Below, piece after piece: positions 46,065-57,925 of a DNA stretch of 64,000 nt. Position 1 is the stretch's first letter; each line of letters starts with the position of its first letter. The stretch is taken from contig CM060191.1 of NCBI GenBank assembly GCA_030549335.1, positions 52,613,447 through 52,677,446 of the forward strand. Direction: 5' to 3'. Source of the stretch: Pontederia crassipes (taxonomy: Eukaryota; Streptophyta; Magnoliopsida; Commelinales; Pontederiaceae). The notes below the pieces were generated by a model. That model was not told the origin of the DNA. It made no database searches and saw only the letters and a program-made list of their open reading frames with translations. The position numbers and the translations under genes are program-made.

Positions 46065-49000
46065 TGTAACGTCCTCAAAATTTGGCCATAATTTAAAGCT
46101 TTTGCCGAACTCTGGACGGAGTTACTTTGACCTTTACATGACCTAATTTCGTAAAACATTACAGCGAAAAACATAATAATAATAATCAAGTCCAATAACA
46201 TAAAACATCAGCGGAAGACTTCATAATTAACTAAAATAAAACCCAAGATACATAACTAGTCCATGGACCACATAGGCTCTAACATCAAGATCCAACATAG
46301 GGTTCGTAATACATAAAGGAGTCCAAATAAAAGTAAAAGACTCAAAGGCCCATAAGCCATACATACTTAACTCTTATAAGAGTTCATTATCATAACATAA
46401 AAAGCTAAGTGATAACTTGGGCCTTAGCCCGACCAATCCATGTGCAACGTCTCCGTCATGAGGCTCTCGCCGCCGAACCTAAGCCTCGTCCATGCCTGCA
46501 CGGATCCATGGGGTGTAGGGGATTTCTCCCGTTAGAGTATGTTGAGGCCCATGTATGCTATGATCATATGACATAATCTCTACATGTCATGACATATGCA
46601 TAACATCATCATGGAATATGAATCATATGCATGCTATGAACTACTTATGCATCCTACATGGCATATGAACATATCATCATGGCAAGATAAGATAAATATA
46701 TAATATCATTATCATTATGTCAAAGTATATCATAACTTATCATTATGCTAAGACATATCATCATTCATCTTGCTTTATTTCAACATCTTCTTTCATAACA
46801 TCTTATGACATGAGGGCATACATTAGCATCTGATTAGAGTTTTCATCAACATCTTTAATTTTATGTCCCAAGTCATTTTTGGAAAGTACGTACATATTTG
46901 TAAGACTTTACTTTCCACTTTACATCATCTTTTTATCTTTTATTTTGATTAAGATAGCTTATTATCTTGGTGATTGGGAAGACCATGTTGATTCGCGGGA
47001 ACTTGGCTAGCTAGGCCGGGACGATTGCCCCACTTTTGGAAGGATTCTTCCCTAGGAAAATGACACATCAGCTAGCATGTGAAGACTTCCTTCCCCTCCA
47101 TGATTGCAACAAGACACCTTCATGCCAATCCATCTTTTAATTTTATTCATCAATACATACAATCTACACGTTTTAATACTATTTAAGATCATACAAGTGT
47201 CAAATCATACTGTGTGGGCGTTACAAACATTACTTAGAATCAGGGCTGGTCACGGCCGTGCTGCATGAGGTCACGGCCGTGCCCTTACTTGGGCACGAGT
47301 GTGCCAAGGTTCGGCACGGCCGAACACTTAGCCGATTTTCCGTTGTCTATTTTGCACGACCGTGCACAATCAACTTCACGGCCGTGACAGAAAGGCCATC
47401 TCAAGGCATAAACATCTCGTTCTGTCACGGCCGTGCGACCACAAGGTCACGGCCGTGCGACCCCAAGGTCACGGCCGTGACATAATGATTATTATCGTTC
47501 TGCTTCGGAAACAACTCGGCACGGCCGTGCCACTCTTCATCACGGCCGTGCCCGAACAATCGGGCAGAGTTTCCTCTGTTTTATCCATTTTTCCATCATT
47601 TTACACATACATATGAATATTCTTATCATGTACATTCATCCAGGCATTGACAATAGCAACTTTACAACTTTACACACTTCATCTATATGACTAACAATAT
47701 ATTAGACAAATCATCATAACAGGAATCATATACAATTAGCATATAAATTATGAAGACTAATAGGCATGCTCATATATGGAAGATAAGTACACTACTTATG
47801 AATTTGGCATGAATGACTAAGAACATTAGATTCTAACCATGATTAGGAATAGAGCATAAATATTAATAGAACATGAAACACACAAACGCATATCCCTTAA
47901 TCATCCATTTAAAGAACACATGGTAGGTTCTTATGCCCTAATCCACTCACACAAGCATCATTAGAGAGGAATTAGAGGGTTTGGATCCCCTCAACATACA
48001 CTTATTAACATTTACATTTACTTATTTATATATCATGCTAGTTTAATAAGATTATGCATACCATTCTTTCAAGTTAAGCATCACTTCTCATTTTTATGAT
48101 TTTCACGTAGTATTTTCACAAACATCTCATAGGCATCATGCATTCTATTCTAATCATGTTAATACGAATAGTTAAAAGACATCATAATGAATTAAACATG
48201 GAGAGTCATAATCATTCAAATACTAAACATGATTAGTAATAAAATAATCATCTTAACTAATGATTCAATAATGCACATAAATCATGCTTATCTCCAATCA
48301 TATAACCTAAGAAGATCCAAGTTGATCTTCAAATCCTTAATCATTCATTCATTTATCATTTAAGATTGAGATTAGGACTTTGAATCCCCTCAAACATATC
48401 TTTAGAGCTTAAGTTAAAACCCTAATCCTAATACTAATTATTCTTCCCTCTTCTTCTCTTTTTCTTCTTTCTTGTTGGACCGTTCACCCTCTAGCTCCTG
48501 TCCTCTCGACTTGCTGCTGCCCTGGTTGCTTTCGCGAGGCGTTGTGAGTAAGGGAACATGAGTGAGTTAGTGCTTAAATGGGGAATCTTAATGCTGGCCG
48601 AGAGCTACTATGAGGGAGTGAGTGAGAGAGAGAGAGAGAAACCTTATTATGTTGTTGGGATTCTTGCTGCTGTCCGTGAGACGGAGGGAGGTGAGGTGCC
48701 TTGCTGTCTTGACTGATGGAGAGAGAGTGATGTGTGAGGCAACTTCCTGTTCGTGCGTGAGAGTGGAGTGGGGTGCTGTCTCTTGCTGCTGTTGCAATGT
48801 CGTGAGTGGATGGGAGGAGAGAGGGAGTATGGAGAGAGCTGAGAGAGCAGGGGTTGCTGGTGGTGAAACCTCCTTGCTGTTCGTGAGTGAGCTGTGAGGG
48901 GAGAGGGATGTAGTATGTCACTCCTTTGCTGTAGTCGAAAGGTGGTAGGGAGAGAGAAAAGAGTGGGATGTTAGGTGGGGTTTAGGGCATCTAAGGCTAC

Positions 49001-49123
49001 TTATACCTTAGGCTTATGGGCTCATTAGGCTAATGGACTTTATAATGAGTCTTAAGATAATATTAGCTTTCTTTTATTTATTTTCTTTTCTTTTTCTTTT
49101 ATTCACTTTTTGAGAATATTACA
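46065..49123 (-). mobile_element. Solo LTR (3059 bp) of the same gypsy family, TSD TTATA
   Basis: On the minus strand it starts TGTAATATTCTC and ends GAGGACGTTACA, the complete LTR limits of this family. TTATA lies on both sides (46060-46064 and 49124-49128). No internal sequence is present, so the two LTRs of a full element recombined and only one remains. It sits inside the LTR of copy B in opposite orientation. It is the best-preserved LTR here and carries eight perfect CACGGCCGTG palindromes. Confidence 0.93.
47251..47550. repeat. Cluster of eight CACGGCCGTG palindromes
   Basis: Perfect copies begin at 47251, 47272, 47377, 47426, 47448, 47470, 47520 and 47541, mostly as tCACGGCCGTG(a/c). 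Near copies such as gcacgaccgtgc (about 47355) lie between. Spacings include 21, 22 and 22 bases, about two helical turns. Decayed equivalents occur in the other LTRs. Confidence 0.9.
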
Positions 49124-50084
49124 TTATATGTTCTTATGCAAATCCTTACTAATCTCCATGGTTTGTTATATTATCAATGTTATGATATGAATCTTAAAAT
49201 GATTTATATAAATGTGCCTTTTATGTATTGGATGAATGTATGTAGTAGAATTGCTTGTGTATGGATGAAAATGGGGAAAAAGGGACAAAAATGAGGGAAA
49301 ACTCGGTTGTTTCCCTGGGTACAGTCGTGATACCCTGGACACGATCGTGCCGCATCGAGAGGACGAACGGATACATGGACGTGAATTGCCGTTAGATAGG
49401 TGGTGAATTCGAGTAATTAGATCCGTAGGGAATTATTGCCTGACAAGGGTAACTGCTCTAGGATTCGTCAGTCAAAAGTCAGTTACATGGATCATCTTGC
49501 GTAATATGGAGGAGCACATGAGTACCGATTCAATGAAAAAAAAAGTGAAGAAAAATAAGTGAGAAAAAAAATAATGATGAAAAGTTTCCAAGCGAAGAAA
49601 TATAAAATTAATAAATGAATAAAAGCTCATGTTACACTTGTGTATTCAACGTTGATATTTTTATTTTCAAGAATTATTTTCTTATTATTCAGAGCTGAAT
49701 TTGGAGGAGTTTAAAAATGTCTTTCATTCAAAAATTTCACAAGTTGGGTTATTGTGGAAAAGTGGTGAGACACTACAAGAAAATCGCGATTTTCCAACGG
49801 ATAATTTTCGACGGTTCTAAATCCGTCGCTATTTGCGATGGATTTTTCGACGGTTCTGTTTCCGACGAATTTTTCGACGGTTATGACCGTCTGAAATAAT
49901 TTATATTATTATTTAATTTTTCGACGATTAGGAACGTCGATATTTTCGACGGATAACCATCCGTCGTAATTTTCGACGACTTTTCCGACGGTTATGACCG
50001 TCGAAAATAAAAAAAATTAAATTATGTATTTTCAATATTATTATTAAATTTTTTCGACGGATTTTCCGATGGTTTTGACCGTCG

Positions 50085-50870
50085 AAAATAAAAAAATTAA
50101 TTATATAATTGGTTATATTATTATTTAATTTTTTGACGGTTAGGAACGTCGATATTTTCGACGGATATCCATCCGTCACAAAATCCGCCGCAATTTCCGA
50201 AGGTCGTAACCGTCAGTAAATCCGTCGCAATTACCGACGGATATCCAAACCATCACAATTACCGACGGTTTTGACCGTCGGAAATAAAAAAATTAATTAT
50301 ATAATTGGTTATATTATTATTTAATTTTTCGACGGTTAGGAACGTCGATATTTTCGACGGATATCCATCCGTCGCAAAATCCGCCGCAATTTCCGAAGGT
50401 CGTAACCGTCGGTAAATCCGTCGCAATTACCGACGGATATCCAAACCATCCCAATTACCGACGGTTTTGACCGTCGGAAATAAAAAAATTAATTATATAA
50501 TTAGTTATATTATTATTTAATTTTTCGACGGTTAGGAACGTCGATATTTTCGACGGATATCCATCCGTCGCAAAATCCGACGCAATTTTAGAAGGTCGTA
50601 ACCGTCGGTAAATCCGTCGCAATTACCGACGGATATCCAAACCGTCGCAATTACCGACGGTTTTGATCGTCGGAAATAAAAAAATTAATTATATAATTGG
50701 TTATATTATTATTTAATTTTTCGACGGCTAGGAACGTCGATATTTTTGACGGATATCCATCCGTCGTAAAATCCGCCGCAATTTTCGAAGGTCATAACCG
50801 TCGGTAAATCCGCCGCAATTTCCGACGGATATCCAAACCGTCGCAATTACCGACGGGTTTGACCGTCGGT
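50085..50870. repeat. 196-bp tandem array, four units, in CACTA 3
   Basis: The marker taggaacgtcgatatt occurs at 50141, 50337, 50533 and 50729, a period of exactly 196. Each unit holds about nine cgacgg/ccgtcg motifs and an AT-rich linker (aattaattatataatt). The units are nearly identical. The last one diverges at about 50830. Partial units precede the array from 49930. Confidence 0.9.
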
Positions 50871-51000
50871 AAATATTACCGTTGGTTCAAACCGTCGGTA
50901 AAATAAAAAAATAAATATTATATATAACTAAATAAAATAAAATTTTTTATTATTTATGTTTTCGACGGCCGAAACCGTCGGTAATTAAAATTTCGTTATC

Positions 51001-51400
51001 CCGCGCTTTTTTTTCCCTTTTTCCCGCTTTCTTTCCAAATTTTTTCCTTTATATATTTTCCCTCCTCCCTCTTCTCTCTCCCTCCTCCCTCCACTCCTCT
51101 CTCTCTCCCTCCTCTCCTATCTCCCTCTCCCGGCCGCGAGCACGGACGCCGGACGCCGGACGCCGGACGCCGGACGTCGGTTACGCCGCGAGATTGGCCT
51201 CTCCCGCGCGCCGGCGACCCTCCCACGCGGGACGCCGACGACCCTCTCCTGCACTGCTGTCGGTCGGATCCGGCGCCGGCATCTCTCTCTCTCTCTGCCG
51301 TCGGTCGGATCCGGCCGTGACCATTCGGATCCGGCAGCCAGGCGGTCGGTTCCGGCCTCCGGCGGCCGGATCGGCCCGCCCGCTAATTTTTTTTATATTT
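51001..51400 (+). other. GC-rich, promoter-like block in CACTA 3
   Basis: A TATA-like tttatatattttcc (about 51047) is followed by a CT-rich stretch, then tandem cggacgc units (about 51140-51178) and GC-rich sequence with open frames on both strands. TATA plus a CT-rich leader is common for plant core promoters. The predicted peptides are Arg/Pro-rich and lack domains. It may be a captured gene start. I do not call a gene. Confidence 0.5.
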
Positions 51401-52839
51401 AAAAAATTATTTGCGACGGTTGCGACCGTCAAAAGATCGACGGTTGCGACAACCGTCCAAATTTTTGACAGTTGGGACCGTCGAAAAGTTGCGACGGCTC
51501 GGACCGCCGGCCTTTTCCGGCGGTTGCGACTGTCGGAAATATCGACGGCTCGGACCGCCGGCCTTTTCCGGCGGTTGTAACCGTTGGAAATATCGACGGT
51601 TCGAACCGCCGGGGACTTCTGTTCCGACGGCCAGAACCGTCAATATTTTTGACGAATTTTTTTCAACCGTCGCAAATCCGTTTGCGACGAGCATTTTTCG
51701 GACGGATCAATTCCGACTAAAAAACCGTCGGTAATTGCGTTACCGACAATTTTCGGGCTGATTACCGACGGTTCGGACCGTCGGTAATTCGCGTTTTTCT
51801 TGTAGTGAGACACTTGGGCGATGGATGTATAAAATTTAGTGTTAAGAAGACTAGTTGAGTGACAGTGTGAAGCGATCATTAACCATTTTGATTGGAGCTT
51901 TTCTTTGAACATTGCTTGAGGACAAGCAAGTATCTAAGCTAAGTAGTTGCCCTTAGGTCGTCAAGCAATAATTCCCTATGGATCTAATTACCCGAACTCA
52001 CCAAGGTTCCGGATAACACATTTTTGTACCTCCTCATACTTTTTGGGGCTCCACTAGCCCTCTTTCATATATGATGTACTTATTTATTAGTAAGCTCAAC
52101 TACATTTGAAAGTTCAACAGGGATATAATTATTATCATGCTAATATACACAATATAAAAATAAGAGCATGAACATAACTTGTTGTCAAAGATCCATAGTT
52201 TCACTAAGCAATTTTTTTCAAACTAATTACCCAACACGAAGGCGATAAATGATAAAATAATAATGCTTCAAATTTCATTAATTATTAGGATGTCCTTGAA
52301 TAATGCTTGAAAATAAGTAAATACTAAGACATGAGAAAATAAGATGTAATTTTCACTTATGAAAATAATGTTTTTTTAATATGAGATGCAAGCAAATATG
52401 CAACTAAAATATGAAGAGAACGTATGCTTGCAATGCAATATAAAAAGATATACATGATGCATTAAATTGCAAACTCCCCCAAGCTTGAACTCAACACTGT
52501 CCTTAGTGTTGGAAATCAAGTCTCATAGGAATAGGAGCATGAATGTAATAATAAAATTATATAAGTAGAAAAGAAAATGAAATAACCTGGTGTATGTGGA
52601 AGATGTAAGAAGAAGCCACGAAGAATCCATATTGTCCTTGGTCGATAAAAATTTGGGCGTCTCTATTTCCTACTTTTCTTCAATTTCAAGGATGCAATTT
52701 TTCTTTTCTCTTTCTTTCTTTCTCTTCTTTTCTTCTTCTTTATTCCCCTTTTTTTTAAATGTTGTTACGGGTTGTGAAGGGAAAATAACGGTATGTGAGG
52801 TAATATCAATGAGTCATATTGAAGAGCTCACGAACCTTC

Positions 52840-53700
52840 TACGCAATCTAACGGACCGTGATATGAAAATCACGGCCCTAGCAGTGACGATGTCGAATAG
52901 GCGTAGATAGTCATGGGTCATGGTCGCGCGTTTATGACCTTCCGTAGATGCTCACGGTCCTGCGCTTACATAGAAAACGTTAGAGAGGGCCGTTACCATT
53001 CGGTAACGGCTAGTAAAAAAGTATGTATCATGTAGACCTTACTATGACCTCCGTGAGGGGCGTATGACGGCCTGTAAGACGTAAAACTTACCTGCTAGGG
53101 ATGTTCTCACATTCCGAAGTGATATGCGTGAGATTTTGGTGCCGACCCGTGAAATGTGGGTACCTAATTCATACTCGGATTTAACGGGGTGTGATGAGGT
53201 CTTAACGACCCATGAGATATTTGTAGATCTGGGCAATGGTGCATTACGGGTCGTGCTGAGATCGATCAAGCCGTAAATCGGGGTGTTTAAGAGTATCGGC
53301 TGGCTCAACAACAACTTACGGTCCATTATTCGACGATTACGACCCATAAGCTCGAAGTCCCTAAGTACGAGACCTACTGTGATAGTCCCTAAGTGCCAGA
53401 CCTACTGTGATATGCTTGATCAGTGATTAACGAGCCGTGACAAACCGACTCAATAGAACAAAATTGAATATAGCATTTGTTACGGGTCGTGAGATAGAGA
53501 TTACGTCCCATAAAATGTGCAAAATTGAAATTTCCTACTGTGAGACCCGTGATATAAAAATTATATTTCATTAAAGAAGAATACATGGTGTTATGTGAGA
53601 TATTATGGGTCGTGACAAAGGGCTTACGTCCCATGAAATATGAACTACATGGACTAATGTCAACATAACGCCCATGAGAATTTAATAATGGCCCGTGAAG
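52840..53700. repeat. Loose array of tacgggtcgtga / tcccatgaa motifs in R2
   Basis: Motifs such as acgggtcgtg, cgtcccat(a/g)aaat and accatt/cggtaacgg recur every 40-110 bases. One forms the hairpin ccgttaccattcggtaacgg near 52992. R1 lacks a comparable block, so this is specific to this copy or was lost there. Confidence 0.6.
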
Positions 53701-54049
53701 AAAGAAAATTTTTAAATTTTAATAAAATTCAATTTATGACATGCAAAAACCTATTAAAATAGTAATAAAAGAAAAATAACATAAGAAAACTAAGGAGACT
53801 AAGCAACTAAGATAATCAAATTAACTAATCTAACATGAACTAAATTAATCTAAACAAAATTACGCGAAAGATCTAAATTGTAAGTTTAAGGATGAAGAAA
53901 ATTAGTTTAAAGTCCTTAGATCGACTGTGACATAATATATGTTGAGACTAATATGAAATTATCAATCAAAATAATGAAGTGAAGTTAAGGAACAATCTCA
54001 CCAGGTTTTGTGTGCTCATGAATGCTCGTAATGGTGGAGATTGATTGAC

Positions 54050-55197
54050 TCAGAAGTCGCAATCTGTTTGGAATATCAAATCTTTTCCTTTTGTAGAAGC
54101 TTCAATAGACATTGTTGATTGAAGTGTGGAGATTGAATGACACTGCTCATCTAACTGTTCTGCTTGCTTCTGAAATAATGTAGGAGCTAATGATTGATTT
54201 GAGGATGATGAAGGCATCATATGCTCCCGAGGTGAAACTGGCCTCTTAGGCCTCCATTGTTTTGTCAAAATTTTTGGAGATGTATGTGGACTCCTTTGAT
54301 TCTGTGTTGAACATGAAGAATTGACTTGGATCTTCAGAGGTGGACTCTTGGGTCTCCATTGCAATGATGTGGTCTTTGTTGCTGATGTCACTAGATTACT
54401 CTTCTCTTTTGGTGGATGATGAATTTGAGATGGTGTCGTTATGTTGGCTGGAACTTTTGAAGGTGTGCGCCTCCTACGTACTTGTCCATCCTCAATTATA
54501 TATGGACTTGTCTCTTTCACACGCCATGTTGTTGTCCACCTTTCTAGATAATAATATCTGTGTGGCATTCATCTTTCTTGATAGTGACATGGGTATAAGA
54601 TGGTTGCAGAATTTTCCTCGATGTTTTCTTCATACATGTTGGCAACTTGAGGAATTAACTCTGCAACTTGCTTTTCAAGTGTATAAATTCTGGCCTCCAT
54701 CTCTTCGAATTTGATTTGAATGTCTGAATTTTATGAAGGACGAGATGACATATCACTAGCAATGTTTTGCCTTCTAAGTTGGGTGAATTGCACCTCCAAG
54801 TTGTTGATTAATTCATCTTGCACTTTGAGCTTCTCTTGGATTGTTGCAACGAATTGATTGAACATCTCGTGGAGACTGATTGTAGACTCATGTGCTGATT
54901 AGATTCAAGTATTGATGTAATAGCTCCGTTTGTCCTTTTGCTTGGTAGCTTGATGTTGTCAATTTGCCTCTCCATATTTTCAATTTGACAATGTTGGGTG
55001 GAGAGTTTCTTCAGTAGAGGATCTAACAATTGTTTGAGCATAGTAGATAGATCTTGTGATGAATCTTCATTTTGAATTTGTTGAGGCTTTTCTCTAATAC
55101 TTTGCCTTGATGATGTTGCCTCATTATCAATCTCATCTTGCTGGATAGCAATGTTTCCCTCAACTTGTTGAGTGGTAGTCCTTTTCTTCTTTGTCAT
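54050..55197 (-). pseudogene. Coiled-coil ORF of R2, unknown family
   Basis: The ATG at 55197 (minus) starts MTKKKRTTTQQ, followed by a Gln/Asp/Glu-rich stretch, then STMLKQLLDPLLKKLSTQ and QIENMERQIDNIKLP, a heptad-like helical segment. A frameshift near 54880 leads into further Leu/Gln helices (QEKLKVQDELINNLEVQ). After stops, the frame 54568-54050 encodes a basic Pro/Ser-rich region with QWRPK twice. R1 encodes a homologous series. The position is that of gag, but no zinc knuckle or known gag motif is seen. Function unknown. Confidence 0.6.
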
Positions 55198-55348
55198 CGA
55201 GGGAATAATGATGTGAGCGTTAATAATCAAGTTGTGTACCAAAGATAGTTCCTGAAAAGTTTACACAACACTAAAAGAAAAAGTGAATTAAAATAAAAAA
55301 ATAAAAATTCTCAAAGTAGTTTATACAAGATAGACTAAGAAATATAGT

Positions 55349-55366
55349 TCCCCAGCAACGACGTCA
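55349..55366 (-). other. Primer-binding site of R2, tRNA-Asp type
   Basis: On minus it reads TGACGTCGTTGCTGGGGA, six bases after the LTR end. It is close to the tRNA-Asp complement TGGCGCCGTTGCCGGGGA and parallels the site at 2782-2799. Confidence 0.82.
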
Positions 55367-55372
55367 AAAACT

Positions 55373-57068
55373 TGATGCATTGAATTTGTTACAAATAAAT
55401 TTGCTAGCAACTGCACTAATTGTATCAAGTAATAAAGTAGAGATTAGAGTGTCGAACCCACAAGGAACTAGTTAAATCTAATTTATTTCAATAATCTACT
55501 AAGAGAAGAAAAAGTTTTCGTGGTAAGAAAATAGAAAATTAAAGGTGCAAAAAATAAATGATAACAAATAAAATAAACTGGTGTTGAGTCTTGAGAATTA
55601 TGGATGATTAATGTGAAGATAAACGTGTATGATCCTCTATAATGGTTGAGTTATAAAAGTAAATAATAACTTCGATTCTTGTAACGGATTAAGAGTACCT
55701 AAAGTATTGACCTCTCAAGATGAGTAAACCAAACTACCTTGACTTCTAATAAAACTAATAACCGCAAATGACAAGTCAATTATTAATTTTACAAAGAATT
55801 AAGATGCATGAGTATGTATTTCCTATACTATTATTCACCCATAAAATTGGACAGAATAATAAACCACACGAAATTCGGCACAAACGTCGAGTTACTGAAC
55901 ACGCGTTATGTATGCTTCAATTAGAAGTAAAAGATCAATTATCAAGGTAATAATAATTCCTGAAACTAATCACCCCACGTATAGGTTTGTAATATAATCT
56001 CAGAAATAAAATTACTTATCAAAAGGCAATGAACTCAGCATGCATAATCAAAAGAAATAAAAATAGTTTAATAAACTCAACCAATAACAAGGTTCAAACA
56101 ATTTTCCTTCCTAGAAAGAATATAAAATCCCTATTACAGAAATAATAAACTACAATAATTATGTAAAAGAGCATCCAAATAAAAGATAGAAGAAGAATCT
56201 TAGCCTTCGAGGACGTTGCACAGTACAAATGACGAGTTACTGCGCAATTTTCTCCTTCGGTTGATCTTCACGCTTCAAAATTCGTCCTCTGCAGTATGAC
56301 ATGGCTCCCAGGTCTCAAGAACACACAAGCACCACCAAGCACACATTTTTTCATCTTTTAGGACCTTTATTTATAGCCTCCAGGGGGTTCAAGAGTTTTC
56401 ACAGAGTTTCAATTTGATTCGAAGTCTTTCTGTGTTAAAACAAGTAAATTCGGAATAGACTTTGATAGGTCTTTAAAACCATCGAAAACTCCTTCAAATT
56501 CGAGTAAGTATATTTTTTAATCATCCTTGAGGCTTAGGATAAAATTTGTATTTAATCTGGACTCGAATTCTCAAGAAAAGTCGAAGAAATCTCGAAAATA
56601 ACTTTCGTAACAGCCCATAATAGCCCTGTAACGACCCTAATATGACTTTTCACGGCATGTAACAGTGATTTCGCGGTCCTTACAGTGTTCAAATCGGAGT
56701 AGAAGTGTAATTTTAATACTCCGTCGTGGCCCGTTATATTCAATTTTTAGCATTTGGGTGAATCTGGAGATTTAATGGGCTGTTACATGTCTCTCACGAC
56801 CCCTTATATTCTTTTCAGCATTGGCAGCCTTTACTAATTTTCAATTTTTGACTCCGTTTGAACTTCGATTTGAGTGCCATTTATTTCTTGTAGATTGCTG
56901 GCTCAATTCTCTTACTTTTTCTGCAATAAAACATTATAATTTGGGTAGATTTTCATTTTTTTATAAAATTAATGTAAATAAGGCCATAAAATGATGCATG
57001 CTCTATGAAAAAGAATCAAAATGTGATTAAATGCATGACTAATTATATGTTGTATTCTGCATGCATCA
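55373..57068 (-). repeat. 5' LTR of R2
   Basis: On minus it starts TGATGCATGCAGAATACAAC and ends ATTCAATGCATCA; 1696 bp. It aligns with both R1 LTRs. It has a TATA box at 56368-56375 (minus TATAAATA) and decayed cacggc/ccgtga motifs at about 56600-56750. Confidence 0.85.
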
Positions 57069-57689
57069 ATAAGACAGCTTCGGTAATGGCCATGACTGAG
57101 TATGGAACGGCCGTGCCCCCATTGCAATTTAGAATTATCCAAAGGGGCTCTCACACATGGCCGTGACAGAAAGCGGATGCAGTGTGAAGGAAACATGCCT
57201 TCACACACGACCATGACCACAGGGTCACACGGCCGTGATAGAGAACGGATGCAGTGCGAAAGAAACATGCCTTCGCACACAGTCATGACGACTAGGTCAC
57301 ATGGCCATGAAACGGAGTTATACGAAACCCCTTTCTGCACAAAGGGTGAAGGAATATGTACACAAACGTGTGGGTTCAGTATGACCGTGAAATTTTCAAG
57401 CATGACCGTGACCATAGTATACCTTAAACTACTTCCAAGGCCGGAGAAAACCTACCTCACACACGGCCGTGGAAGGATACCTCCATGAGCGTGCCCAAGT
57501 AATGGCACGACTGTGACATGGAACGACATGACCGTGACAGACTTAGAACTTGTGATGCTGATTGTCTATACTTAAAATAATTTCAAGGATGTATGACCTT
57601 AAATAGGATTAAAACATGCAACTATCTATTGAATGATTATATGTAAAGTAAAAGATGAATTAATGAAGGAGTCTTGTTATTGTCGTCGA

Positions 57690-57925
57690 TCGTATGTTTG
57701 AGGGAGACTAAGACCCTCTTTGAGGGAATAAGGTGTGATTTTCGGGGAAGACCAAGACCCCATTAGAGGGAATAAGGTGTGGTTTCCCATGGGACAAAAA
57801 GATTTCAACAATTGAACTAAGGTAAGACCAAGACCCCGCTCTGAAGTGGATAAGGTGTGGCCTTCCGGAGATCAAGACCCCACCTAAGAGTGGACAAGGT
57901 GTGGCTTCCAATGGGACAAAAAGAT
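57690..57925. repeat. Dimeric tandem repeat in the copy B LTR
   Basis: The unit agaccaagacccc...ggataaggtgtgg occurs four times, alternating a short (about 45 bp) and a long (about 75 bp) form. The long form ends gggacaaaaagattt. This gives two copies of a roughly 120-bp dimer. Copy A has a single diverged equivalent near 33290. Confidence 0.75.

Larger units (their letters stand above)
49771..51807. mobile_element. CACTA element 3, non-autonomous, 2037 bp, TSD AGA
   Basis: It begins CACTACAAGAAAATCGCG and ends CGCGTTTTTCTTGTAGTG, with AGA on both sides (49768-49770 and 51808-51810). The flanks join into sequence that matches R1 around 11470-11620. Subterminal motifs are cgacgg/ccgtcg, quite different from the gacgct motifs of CACTA 1 and 2, so it is a separate family. 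It has no transposase. Inside are a four-unit 196-bp array and a GC-rich block with a TATA-like start. Confidence 0.93.
49401..57068. mobile_element. Inverted composite of two pieces of the pol-less R1 family
   Basis: The left piece (49401-51935) is + and contains the 3' interior of the family up to gaggacaagcaagtatc, just before where the polypurine tract should be. The right piece (51936-57068) is - with LTR, primer site, ORF and interior. Both pieces end within the same interior region, so they meet head to head with a short inverted overlap. The pair interrupts the copy B LTR. The flanks atagg (49396-49400) and ataag (57069-57073) may be a mutated 5-bp target duplication. Confidence 0.65.
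51936..57068 (-). mobile_element. Pol-less LTR retrotransposon R2, reversed, 5' part
   Basis: Read on minus: LTR (57068-55373), tRNA-Asp primer site, coiled-coil ORF, a CGTGA-motif-rich stretch, then interior sequence that ends abruptly at 51936. It is the same family as R1, with a homologous LTR start TGATGCATGC. No pol gene and no 3' LTR. Confidence 0.8.

Noticed and set aside
47251-47550. CACGGCCGTG cluster as a bacterial-type operator or restriction-system signature
   Set aside because: The sequence is in a plant LTR. A plant binding or methylation role is the only reasonable frame.
51194-51734. Arg/Pro-rich open frames inside CACTA 3
   Set aside because: They run from the GC core into the ccgtcg subterminal repeats, so the protein would be a read-out of repeats.
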